This document shows positions 19,920 through 27,079 of a DNA stretch of 64,000 nt, in pieces (position 1 is the stretch's first letter; each line of letters starts with the position of its first letter). The DNA comes from Coriobacteriia bacterium (GTDB lineage: Bacteria > Actinomycetota > Coriobacteriia > Anaerosomatales > Anaerosomataceae). The notes under the pieces were generated by a model, which worked only from the letters and a program-made list of their open reading frames with translations, made no database searches and was not told where the DNA came from. The stretch is from NCBI GenBank assembly GCA_030655755.1, contig JAUSOQ010000078.1, positions 1 to 64,000 on the forward strand, in the 5' to 3' direction. A program made the position numbers and the translations under genes.

Positions 19920-20414
19920 CTAGTCGACCTTCACAACCATCACAGGGATGGGCGAACCTTTGACGACCGTCTCGGCGACCGAACCGAGAGCGATGCGTTT
20001 GATGCCCGTACGGCCGGTATCACCGACAACGATCATGTCGGCCTTCCACGACTCGGCTTCGGCGATGATGCGCTTGGCCACGCCGCCTTTGATGACGTCG
20101 ACCTCACACTCGACACCGTTGCGCTCACACATCGTCTTAGCGATGACAAGTCCCTTGATCGACGGGTGGACACCCTCGTAGACGTCCTCGTTCATAACCT
20201 CCTCGGGATATTCAAGAGCTTCCAGACCCGTATCCACGTAGATCGCCCTGACCTTTGCACTGAACGTCTTGGCTAGAATCACCGCGTATTCCGTTGCCGC
20301 GACCGAAGGCTCGGAGCCATCAGTCGGAAGCAGGATGCGGTCGATCTCGTGACACACCTCCTGGATATCGCCGAGTTTGAGGTCCTCTGCGGCACCCTTG
20401 ATGCAGACCTTCAT
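19920..20414 (-). CDS. Universal stress protein (UspA family)
   Basis: This 164-residue protein has the UspA fold with RILLPTDGSEPS near residue 30 and the nucleotide-binding motif GDTGRTGIKRIALGS at the C-terminus, i.e. G-x2-G-x9-GS, so it belongs to the ATP-binding subgroup. The first 25 residues (MKVCIKGAAEDLKLGDIQ...) are an extra N-terminal segment. The ATG at 20414 is preferred over the GTG at 20423 because that GTG lies inside the GGAGGTG ribosome-binding site. It sits upstream of the symporter pair, 58 nt away, probably in the same operon. Confidence 0.9.
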   Translation of the reverse strand: MKVCIKGAAEDLKLGDIQEVCHEIDRILLPTDGSEPSVAATEYAVILAKTFSAKVRAIYVDTGLEALEYPEEVMNEDVYEGVHPSIKGLVIAKTMCERNGVECEVDVIKGGVAKRIIAEAESWKADMIVVGDTGRTGIKRIALGSVAETVVKGSPIPVMVVKVD

Positions 20415-20589
20415 GCGCTTCACCTCCTAGCAGACAGATGGGCGGATCGGCCGCCCGCACAATCAACGTACAAGGGCAGCGCCGCACGCGCGATGAAGCC
20501 GCCGTGTACGGCGTGCGTTCTTCGGTCAGAGGGATGACTGGCGAGGTGAGTGGCGAGCGACAAGGTGGCCGAGCGTTTCCAGGCCACTC

Positions 20590-20629
20590 ACGGCCCCTGA
20601 CGACCGTTCACCGCCGGTGTAGGGGCCGT
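20590..20629. repeat. Inverted repeat just after the phosphoesterase gene
   Basis: ACGGCCCCT (20590-20598) and AGGGGCCGT (20621-20629) are perfect 9-bp complements with a 22-nt loop. The hairpin begins 9 nt past the minus-strand stop at 20639 and may act as a terminator or 3'-end stabiliser. There is no T-tract. Confidence 0.5.
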
Positions 20630-20638
20630 CCGCAGGGC

Positions 20639-21091
20639 TTAGAGACCGACGATGCGTGCCTCGAGACCGCCGACGGCGTCTTCAACGACGGCAACGGTGT
20701 GGCCGTGGCCTCCTCTGCTGCGCGAAGCCGAGCCGGGGTTCACATACAGGACGCTGCTGCGGCGTTCTACCAGCGACACATGTGTGTGCCCGAATACGAT
20801 GACGTCGACGTCATCGGGAATACCCGACCTTACAAGCTCGGCAAGGACGTGTCCCACGAGGAACCGCGTGGACCCGATCGCTACCGAGATGCGGCCGGGA
20901 AGCGTGAAGGCGATCTCTGCGAAGTCGGTGTTGCCGTGCACCGCAGTGACGGGGGCGATCGTCTCAAGTTCGGCGATGACAGCGGTCGAACCGATGTCGC
21001 CGGCATGGATGATGCGATCGACGCCCGCGAACACGTCATGTACCGCCGCAGGCAGTGAACCATGCGTGTCCGAGATGACCCCGACGCGCAT
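20639..21091 (-). CDS. YfcE/MJ0936-type metallophosphoesterase
   Basis: This 150-residue protein has every metal-binding motif of the compact calcineurin-like phosphodiesterases: SDTHG (8-12), HAGDIG (29-34), HGNTD (52-56) and VFGHTH (98-103). It hydrolyses phosphodiesters in vitro; the physiological substrate is not known for most members. The start lies 3 nt after the LytTR regulator's stop, so it is the distal gene of the two-component operon. Confidence 0.9.
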   Translation of the reverse strand: MRVGVISDTHGSLPAAVHDVFAGVDRIIHAGDIGSTAVIAELETIAPVTAVHGNTDFAEIAFTLPGRISVAIGSTRFLVGHVLAELVRSGIPDDVDVIVFGHTHVSLVERRSSVLYVNPGSASRSRGGHGHTVAVVEDAVGGLEARIVGL

Positions 21092-21094
21092 GGG

Positions 21095-21802
21095 TTACAG
21101 TCCTAACGCCTTTTTAAGCGACGGCACGCGCCGTCGGGACGCGGGAACCTGCGTCGAGGCCTTGTCTTTGAGCGTCAGAAGCATCGTCCCACCGTACATC
21201 GGTGCGATCTCTTTGACCTGCGAGAGATTGACGACGAAACGCCTGTGTACACGGAAGAAGCCTTGTGGCTCGAGCTTGTGCTCCAATTGCGCAAGCGAGA
21301 TGGTCGAGAGGTAATGCTCCTCAGATGTGAAGATATAGGAGTAGTCGTCTTTGGCCATGATGTAGAAGATCTCGCCCACCTGGAGAAGCAACTTCTTGCC
21401 CGCCTTCTCCACGGGAATGCGCTCGATACGCACCGGAGTGTCCTCGGGCGGAGTGAGCCGCTCGATGGCCTGTCGCAGCCGGTCGACCTCCACCGGTTTG
21501 ACAAGGTAGTCCGTCGCCTGCACCTCGAAGGCTTTGACCGCATACTCACTGTAGGCGGTGACGAAGATGACGGCTGGCTGACGCTCGAGTTGGGCAAGCA
21601 CCTCGGCAAGCTGCATGCCCGAGAGACCCGGCATGTCGACATCGAGGAAGACGACATCGTAAGGAATGGCCCTGACGAGCTGCAGCGCCTCTTGCGTATT
21701 GGACGCCTCGCCTACCACTTCCACGCCGCCGGCCTCCTCGAGCAGATAGCGGAGTTCGGAGCGTGCCGGAGCCTCGTCATCGACGACGAGCGCTTTAAGC
21801 AT
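21095..21802 (-). CDS. LytTR-type response regulator
   Basis: This 235-residue protein has a receiver domain (VVDDEAPAR, phospho-acceptor Asp in VVFLDVDMPG, Lys in DYLVKPVE) followed by a LytTR DNA-binding domain (about 130-235: IFYIMAKDDYSYIFT, FFRVHRRFVVNLSQVKEI). It is the partner of the LytS-like kinase that it overlaps by 8 nt. The ATG at 21802 has AGGGAGG 5 nt upstream; a GTG at 21805 is possible. LytTR regulators bind direct repeats upstream of targets; none was confidently located. Confidence 0.92.
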   Translation of the reverse strand: MLKALVVDDEAPARSELRYLLEEAGGVEVVGEASNTQEALQLVRAIPYDVVFLDVDMPGLSGMQLAEVLAQLERQPAVIFVTAYSEYAVKAFEVQATDYLVKPVEVDRLRQAIERLTPPEDTPVRIERIPVEKAGKKLLLQVGEIFYIMAKDDYSYIFTSEEHYLSTISLAQLEHKLEPQGFFRVHRRFVVNLSQVKEIAPMYGGTMLLTLKDKASTQVPASRRRVPSLKKALGL

Positions 21803-23099
21803 CACTGCCTCCCTCCGACTCCTCGGGCAGCATCAGCGTCAGCGTCACTGCCGTACCGACACCCTCGACACTCTCCACGAGCAAGCCGCTTCCTGCGCCG
21901 AAGTACCCTTTTAGTCTATCGTCGATGTTCTTGAGCGCAATGCCTAGCCCCTTGCCGAAGCCGGGCATGAGCACCCTTGGTAGATCGTCAACGGCGATGC
22001 CGGCGCCGTCATCCCGCACGATCAGGGTCGCCACTCGTCCATCACGCATGCCCTCGATCGAGATATTGAGCGCACCTTTTGATGTGATCCCGTGCTGTAC
22101 GCAGTTCTCGACGAGCGGCTGCAGGATGAACGCAGGAACCACGATGTCGAGCATCTCATCAGGGACCCGCTCGGCTATGCGCACCCGTTCCCCGAAGCGA
22201 GCTTGCTCGAACTTCAAGTAGCTGCGGGTGTAGTCGAGTTCTTCGCGCAGCGGAACGAGCCCCTCATTGTTCTCAAGCATCCTGCGGTAGAAGCGGGCAA
22301 ACTCGCGGAGCAGGTCACGTGCCTTCATCGGATCGGTTCGGATCAGCATGGCGATGGTGTTGATCGTGTTGAAGAGAAAGTGCGGGTTGATCTGCGCTTG
22401 CAGCGCCTTGAGCTCCATGCGGCACGCAAGCTGCGTCTGACGCTCCAGCTCGGAGAGTTCGAGTTGCGTCGAAAGCAGCTTGGCCAGACCCTCGACCATG
22501 GTCACCTGCGTCTCGTTGAGCAGACGCGGGGTCGTGTAGTAGAACTTGAGCGTACCGACAGGCTCATTGCGGATCTCAAGCGGCACCACGATGGCGGCGC
22601 GAAGCAGACAGTCGACCCTGGGACAACCGATCTCCTCCCGGGTCGAGAGTACGCGGCGTTCGTTGGTCTCGATCGCCTCACGGGTCGCACGGGTGAGGAT
22701 CGGCCTACCCACCTCATGGTGATCCTCGCCAAGGCCAGCGAAACCCAACACCGTCTCAGTGTCGGTGATGGCAACCGCCGCAGCTTCACTATCCGCGAGC
22801 GCGAGGCGGCACACGGCGCCCGCCGTCTCTCTGTCCAGGCCGCGGCGCAGGTAAGCGAGACTGCGATCGGCAACCTCGAGGATCTGGTGCGATTGGAGAG
22901 CCTTGAGATGATCCGGTCTGGTCGCCATGCGTGCGATGACAGAACCGAACGCAACGATAGCGAGACCGATGACGGCCGTGGTGAAAACGGGCCGGGGCAC
23001 GCTGTCAGGCACGATGATGGCGGCAGCGCTTATGACGCCGATGACCGAAGTCGCGATCACCAGCACGATGTCGATCACGATAGTCCGTCTGCTCGACAT
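21795..23099 (-). CDS. LytS-like sensor histidine kinase with GAF domain
   Basis: This 434-residue protein has two N-terminal transmembrane helices (about 6-30 and 36-57), then a GAF-like sensor region with two cysteines close together (IGCPRVDCLLRAAIVVP). The His-kinase domain of the LytS family follows, with phospho-accepting His in QINPHFLFNTIN, and a HATPase domain (DDGAGI). It lacks the 5TM-LYT module of true LytS, so the input is probably cytoplasmic. The ATG at 23099 has AAGGAG upstream. The partner regulator follows at once. Confidence 0.9.
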   Translation of the reverse strand: MSSRRTIVIDIVLVIATSVIGVISAAAIIVPDSVPRPVFTTAVIGLAIVAFGSVIARMATRPDHLKALQSHQILEVADRSLAYLRRGLDRETAGAVCRLALADSEAAAVAITDTETVLGFAGLGEDHHEVGRPILTRATREAIETNERRVLSTREEIGCPRVDCLLRAAIVVPLEIRNEPVGTLKFYYTTPRLLNETQVTMVEGLAKLLSTQLELSELERQTQLACRMELKALQAQINPHFLFNTINTIAMLIRTDPMKARDLLREFARFYRRMLENNEGLVPLREELDYTRSYLKFEQARFGERVRIAERVPDEMLDIVVPAFILQPLVENCVQHGITSKGALNISIEGMRDGRVATLIVRDDGAGIAVDDLPRVLMPGFGKGLGIALKNIDDRLKGYFGAGSGLLVESVEGVGTAVTLTLMLPEESEGGSDA

Positions 23100-23118
23100 C
23101 CGGCTCCTTCCGACAGCT

Positions 23119-23964
23119 TCAGATCGCGTGCGTCTCCGGCGTCCGGCCGAACGCAAGGAACACCGACGACCCGCCCACCTCGCGAAAACCCGCTCTTCTG
23201 TACAACGACCGCGACATCGCGTTGCCCTCCTGCGTGCACAGCGACACTGCATGAACGCCCGCGCGAGCCAGGTACTCCACCGCGTCGTTCAGCAGTCCGG
23301 TACCCACACCGCGACCACGGTGAGGGGGTACCACCGCCAGGCGACCAAGCATACCCTCACCACGCTCGACAGTGGCAAGAGTATAGCCGATGACCCGCCC
23401 GCCGACCTCGGCCACCATGACGCGCCCGAACGCGAGATAGCGATGGATGGTGGGGACGTCTCCACGCCAGAACGCGTCGAATGCAACGATGTCGACAGCA
23501 ACAAGCGCCTCCAGGTCGTCAGGGACGCCCAGGCGCAGTGCCACTCCTTCCGGGAGGACCGAGGGCACCGACTCCCTGCGCTGAAGGCGATCGAGTCGCA
23601 TAGTGATCATGCGCTGACAGATGACCATCCCCGCATCTGTATACTGTCCCGCGTATGACTCCGGTACCACGGGGCTCAACAGATCGGCGAAGCCCTGACG
23701 GGACGCAACGTCATCGAGCGCCCGCATGAGGGGTGCGACCCGTCGCTCCGTACACCACAGGCTGCGAACGCTCAGGATGCCGAGATGGTCTCGCCAGCGC
23801 TCGAGAACGACAGCCTCGCCGGTATCGGTGACCTGGACGCGCCACGGGGCCTCCCTGAAGAGCCGTTCCAGCTCGGCGCGCTCATCGAACACGTGAGCAG
23901 CGCGAACGGCGCTCCACACCATCGCGAGATCGCCTTCGGTGGCGACACGCAACATGTCCCTCAT
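23119..23964 (-). CDS. GNAT-family N-acetyltransferase
   Basis: This 281-residue protein carries a GNAT domain in its C-terminal half: VMVAEVGGRVIGYTLA, the acetyl-CoA motif LAVVPPHRGRGVGTGLL, then AMSRSLYRRAGFREVGG. The N-terminal half (1-140) is a second, weaker GNAT-like unit, as in tandem acetyltransferases. The substrate is unknown. Its ATG overlaps the TauE stop by 4 nt (ATGA), which overrides the longer frame to 24123. Confidence 0.85.
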   Translation of the reverse strand: MRDMLRVATEGDLAMVWSAVRAAHVFDERAELERLFREAPWRVQVTDTGEAVVLERWRDHLGILSVRSLWCTERRVAPLMRALDDVASRQGFADLLSPVVPESYAGQYTDAGMVICQRMITMRLDRLQRRESVPSVLPEGVALRLGVPDDLEALVAVDIVAFDAFWRGDVPTIHRYLAFGRVMVAEVGGRVIGYTLATVERGEGMLGRLAVVPPHRGRGVGTGLLNDAVEYLARAGVHAVSLCTQEGNAMSRSLYRRAGFREVGGSSVFLAFGRTPETHAI

Positions 23965-24761
23965 CCGAGCACTCCGAGCTCTGCCAGCGCAAGCACGATG
24001 CCCACCACCAGCAACAACCCCGAGAACGCGATCTTGACGAAACGCTCGCTCGCCAACGCCGTGACGCGTGCGCCGAGCAGCGCGCCCGGTACGACGCCGA
24101 GCGCCATCACCCCGGCAAGCCATAGGTCGACATGGCCGAGGAAGTAATGCGTGATACTACCCGGCACGGCAAGCACCGAAACGACCACGAGACTCGTACC
24201 GATCGCACGCTTGGCGTCGAAGCCGAACCAGCGGATCAGAGCGGGAACGACGATGAACCCGCCGCCGAGACCGAGGAACCCGGAGTACAGACCGGTCATC
24301 AGTCCGAGCAAGATGTAGCCGACCGGCAGCCGTTTCGCAACACCATGCGGCACTGCCGGTACGACACCGGACTCCACTTCCGCCGACGCTTTACGGAATG
24401 CCAGAAGCGCCATGTCCATCGCCATGTAACAGATGACGACAGCAGTCACGACAAGCACGAACGAGCCGCCGACCAGACGCGTGGACCAAGCGCCCGCCAC
24501 AGACGCGAGCGATCCCGCAAGACCGACCGTGAGTCCCGCTCGCACGTCGATCAGTCCCCGGCGCGCATACGCGATCGCTCCGGCAACCGCCGTCGGGATG
24601 ATGATAGGCAGAGGCGTGCCCACAGCGATAAGCTCCGGCCTGCCGAGCAGCAGCCTGATCGCGGGAGTGGTCACCATCGCGCCACCGATGCCGAACTGGC
24701 CGGAGAGAAAGCCCGACCCGACGCCGATGAGCACAGGCAATACGACGTCTAGGGCAGACAT
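23961..24761 (-). CDS. TauE/SafE-family membrane permease
   Basis: This 266-residue protein has eight predicted helices in two halves, with the family motif GFLSGQFGIGGAMVTTPAI near residue 20 and its echo GLYSGFLGLGGGFIVVPALI near 155. TauE/SafE proteins move organosulfur compounds, sulfite or other anions; the substrate here is undetermined. It is linked on both sides by overlapping codons: TGATG with the glycosyltransferase upstream and ATGA with the acetyltransferase downstream. Confidence 0.9.
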   Translation of the reverse strand: MSALDVVLPVLIGVGSGFLSGQFGIGGAMVTTPAIRLLLGRPELIAVGTPLPIIIPTAVAGAIAYARRGLIDVRAGLTVGLAGSLASVAGAWSTRLVGGSFVLVVTAVVICYMAMDMALLAFRKASAEVESGVVPAVPHGVAKRLPVGYILLGLMTGLYSGFLGLGGGFIVVPALIRWFGFDAKRAIGTSLVVVSVLAVPGSITHYFLGHVDLWLAGVMALGVVPGALLGARVTALASERFVKIAFSGLLLVVGIVLALAELGVLG

Positions 24762-26002
24762 CAGTCCGGACGGATCACAGGAAAGCGACCCGTGATCGCG
24801 CTGCGGTCGACACGACGCTCCCCGGTGAACAGTGACTTAAGAGCGATGTCCTCCCACAAGCGATCCATGAGTATCGGCCAGCGACGCTGGAAGGCGAAGT
24901 AGTGCTCGCAGTTGACGCGAGCATAGGTGGAAGCCTCCGATACGGCGGTACGCGCGATGTTGAAGTATTCTCCTCGCTCCTTGGAGGCAACGGCGCGCAG
25001 CAACGCGGTCGCACGCGCACGCCAGTTGATCGACGAACTCACGAACTGGCCCGGATACGGCATGAGCGACTCGGGGGTCACCTGCCGGAGATCGACCTGC
25101 GACTTGGAGAACTCGAGCTTGCGGTGCTCGTAGATGAAGCGGTAGACGTCCTGGCGGAACTGGCGCGCCGTTCCGGCGATCGTCGGCGGCTTATGAACGA
25201 TCGGCCACTCACCGTCGAGGAACACGTCACCCCCGTGCATACGCGCGTTGATCACGTAGTCGATGTCTTCGCCACGTGCGACCCACGGGTCGAAAGAGAC
25301 GTTGCAGTACATGTCACGGTGCAGGGCCAGACAACCGCCGAAGGCCAGCGAACTCGGCCGGATCCGGGGAGGGGCGGTGATGGCCGCAAGTGCCTGGTTG
25401 TAGAAGTCGTTCTGACGCCAGAAGACATCCGACCACGGTGCGTTGTCCTTGGCGTGATAATCGCCCGCCTCATCGGTGTAAAAGCCGCTCTTGGCAAGGA
25501 TGACCTTGCCGGATGCTGTACGTTCCCCTATCCCCTCCAGTGCAGTCCCAAGGAACGCCGGGTCGGTGATGATCTGGTCGTCATCCACGAACACGACCGT
25601 TTCACTGCCGAGCACAGCGGCGGCTATCAGCCCGACATTGCGCACAGCGCCATAGCCGCACAGGCTGACGCCACCGATAAGGTCGGCGAACTCCAACTGC
25701 TCCATGCGACGGTGCAGCGAGCCCATCTCGGCGCCACCGATGACGAGCGTGTCGATCTCCGGGAAGTCCGCAAGGATACCCTTGACGCGATCCTCAGCCT
25801 CGTGCTCGATGGACGGGTCGGTCGTCGCTACAGTCACCAGGACACGACCGAGGCCGCGAACCTCCTCAAGCGAGCGCAGCAGATCAGGAAGCGTGCCGTC
25901 CTGATCGATAGGCGTCGGATGATCGTAGGTCGCGTGAACACGCTCGGAACCGCGGGGGCGGCGGCGCGTCCAAAACGTTGGGAGTATGACGCATGGATAC
26001 AC
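24761..26002 (-). CDS. GT-A-fold glycosyltransferase-like protein
   Basis: This 413-residue protein starts at GTG. It has a nucleotide-sugar transferase core with VVFVDDDQIITD (DxD-type metal site, near 140), LAFGGCLALHRDMY (acceptor region near 225) and ARGEDIDYVINARMHGGDVF (the ED motif of GT2-like enzymes). It is followed by an all-helical C-terminal region of about 120 residues. There are no membrane helices. Donor and acceptor cannot be read from sequence. AGAGGA precedes the GTG. It heads a translationally coupled trio with the permease and acetyltransferase. Confidence 0.7.
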   Translation of the reverse strand: MYPCVILPTFWTRRRPRGSERVHATYDHPTPIDQDGTLPDLLRSLEEVRGLGRVLVTVATTDPSIEHEAEDRVKGILADFPEIDTLVIGGAEMGSLHRRMEQLEFADLIGGVSLCGYGAVRNVGLIAAAVLGSETVVFVDDDQIITDPAFLGTALEGIGERTASGKVILAKSGFYTDEAGDYHAKDNAPWSDVFWRQNDFYNQALAAITAPPRIRPSSLAFGGCLALHRDMYCNVSFDPWVARGEDIDYVINARMHGGDVFLDGEWPIVHKPPTIAGTARQFRQDVYRFIYEHRKLEFSKSQVDLRQVTPESLMPYPGQFVSSSINWRARATALLRAVASKERGEYFNIARTAVSEASTYARVNCEHYFAFQRRWPILMDRLWEDIALKSLFTGERRVDRSAITGRFPVIRPD

Positions 26003-26062
26003 GCAGGCATCCTCTCATGAACGGCAGCATCGGAAGCGGTCGGACACTATGATACCGCTTCA

Positions 26063-27070
26063 TCACTCGACGATGTTCAGCCACTCGCCGCACTTCGCAC
26101 ACGACCCGGCCGATGTGTCGCGCTCCGTGATCCGATAGTGGTCCCGCCGCACAGCAACCGACCCGCACGCAGGACAGTGCGTGTCCTCGCCGCCCGGCTC
26201 ATCGATGTTGCCGAGATACACGAACCGTAGCCCCTCCTGGACACCGATGTCGCGCGCACGATGCAGTGTTGCGAGCGGAGTAGGCGGAAGGTGCGAGAGT
26301 TCGACGTACGGGAAGAAGCGCGTGATATGCCAGGGTGTCTCAGGGCCAAGCGCTTTCGCGATCCATGAGGCGATCCCCCGCAGAGTCGGCTCATCGTCGT
26401 TGATCGTCGGTATGATATTGGTGACGACTTCCACGTGCATGAGCCAACGCTTCTTCGCGCGCTCGGCCATTTCAAGAACGGGCTGCACGGACCTCACTTT
26501 GCACAGCTCACGATATGTGCGGTCGTCCAACCCCTTCACGTCCACGCGCCACACGTCGATCCGTTCGCCGAGAAGATCAAGGCCCGCTTCGGTGATGTAG
26601 CCGTTCGTGACCATGACCGTGTAAAGACCAGCGGCTCTGCACGCGTCTGAGACGTCGGCAACGTACTCGACCCAGATCACCGGTTCGTTGTAGGTGAACG
26701 CGACACCCTCACAATCGTAGCGTCGTGCGAGCGAGACCACGTCTTCCGGCGCCAGGTAGTCCAGTTCCCCGTCCGCCGGTTTCGCGCGGCTGATCTGCCA
26801 GTTCTGACAGTGTGCGCACCGCATGGTGCATCCGACGCTCCCGAGCGACAGAGCGTGGGTGCCCGGTCGGTAATGGAAGACGGGCTTCTTCTCGATAGGA
26901 TCCACCGCCACCGATGACACGCGGCCGTATGTCGTGGCTATCAGTCTTCCATCGCGATTCTCACGGACACCGCAGACGCCTGCGTGCCCGGCAGCGATAC
27001 GACAGTCATGCGGACACAGGAGGCAGTGGACACGACCATCATCGGCTTCCCACAACAACGCCTCGTGCAT
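26063..27070 (-). CDS. amrS: AmmeMemoRadiSam-system radical SAM enzyme AmrS
   Basis: This 335-residue protein has CLLCPHDCRIAAGHAGVCGVRENRDG (family Cys-rich start, 16-41), then the radical-SAM cluster CTMRCAHC (CxxxCxxC) and VAFTYNEPVIWVEY. C-terminal cysteines (CPACGSV, CAKCGEW) form a second metal site. The family is defined by co-occurrence with AMMECR1 and MEMO1 proteins; neither is visible here, and the reaction is unknown. GGGAGGT precedes the ATG. It starts 10 nt downstream of the hydrogenase-like sensor, so both are probably on one message. Confidence 0.9.
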   Translation of the reverse strand: MHEALLWEADDGRVHCLLCPHDCRIAAGHAGVCGVRENRDGRLIATTYGRVSSVAVDPIEKKPVFHYRPGTHALSLGSVGCTMRCAHCQNWQISRAKPADGELDYLAPEDVVSLARRYDCEGVAFTYNEPVIWVEYVADVSDACRAAGLYTVMVTNGYITEAGLDLLGERIDVWRVDVKGLDDRTYRELCKVRSVQPVLEMAERAKKRWLMHVEVVTNIIPTINDDEPTLRGIASWIAKALGPETPWHITRFFPYVELSHLPPTPLATLHRARDIGVQEGLRFVYLGNIDEPGGEDTHCPACGSVAVRRDHYRITERDTSAGSCAKCGEWLNIVE

Positions 27071-27079
27071 CGGACCTCC

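Noticed and set aside
22092-23393. 433-codon open frame on the plus strand
   Set aside because: It lies antisense to the LytS-like kinase and part of the acetyltransferase. Composition is arginine/histidine-rich shadow sequence with no domain or RBS.
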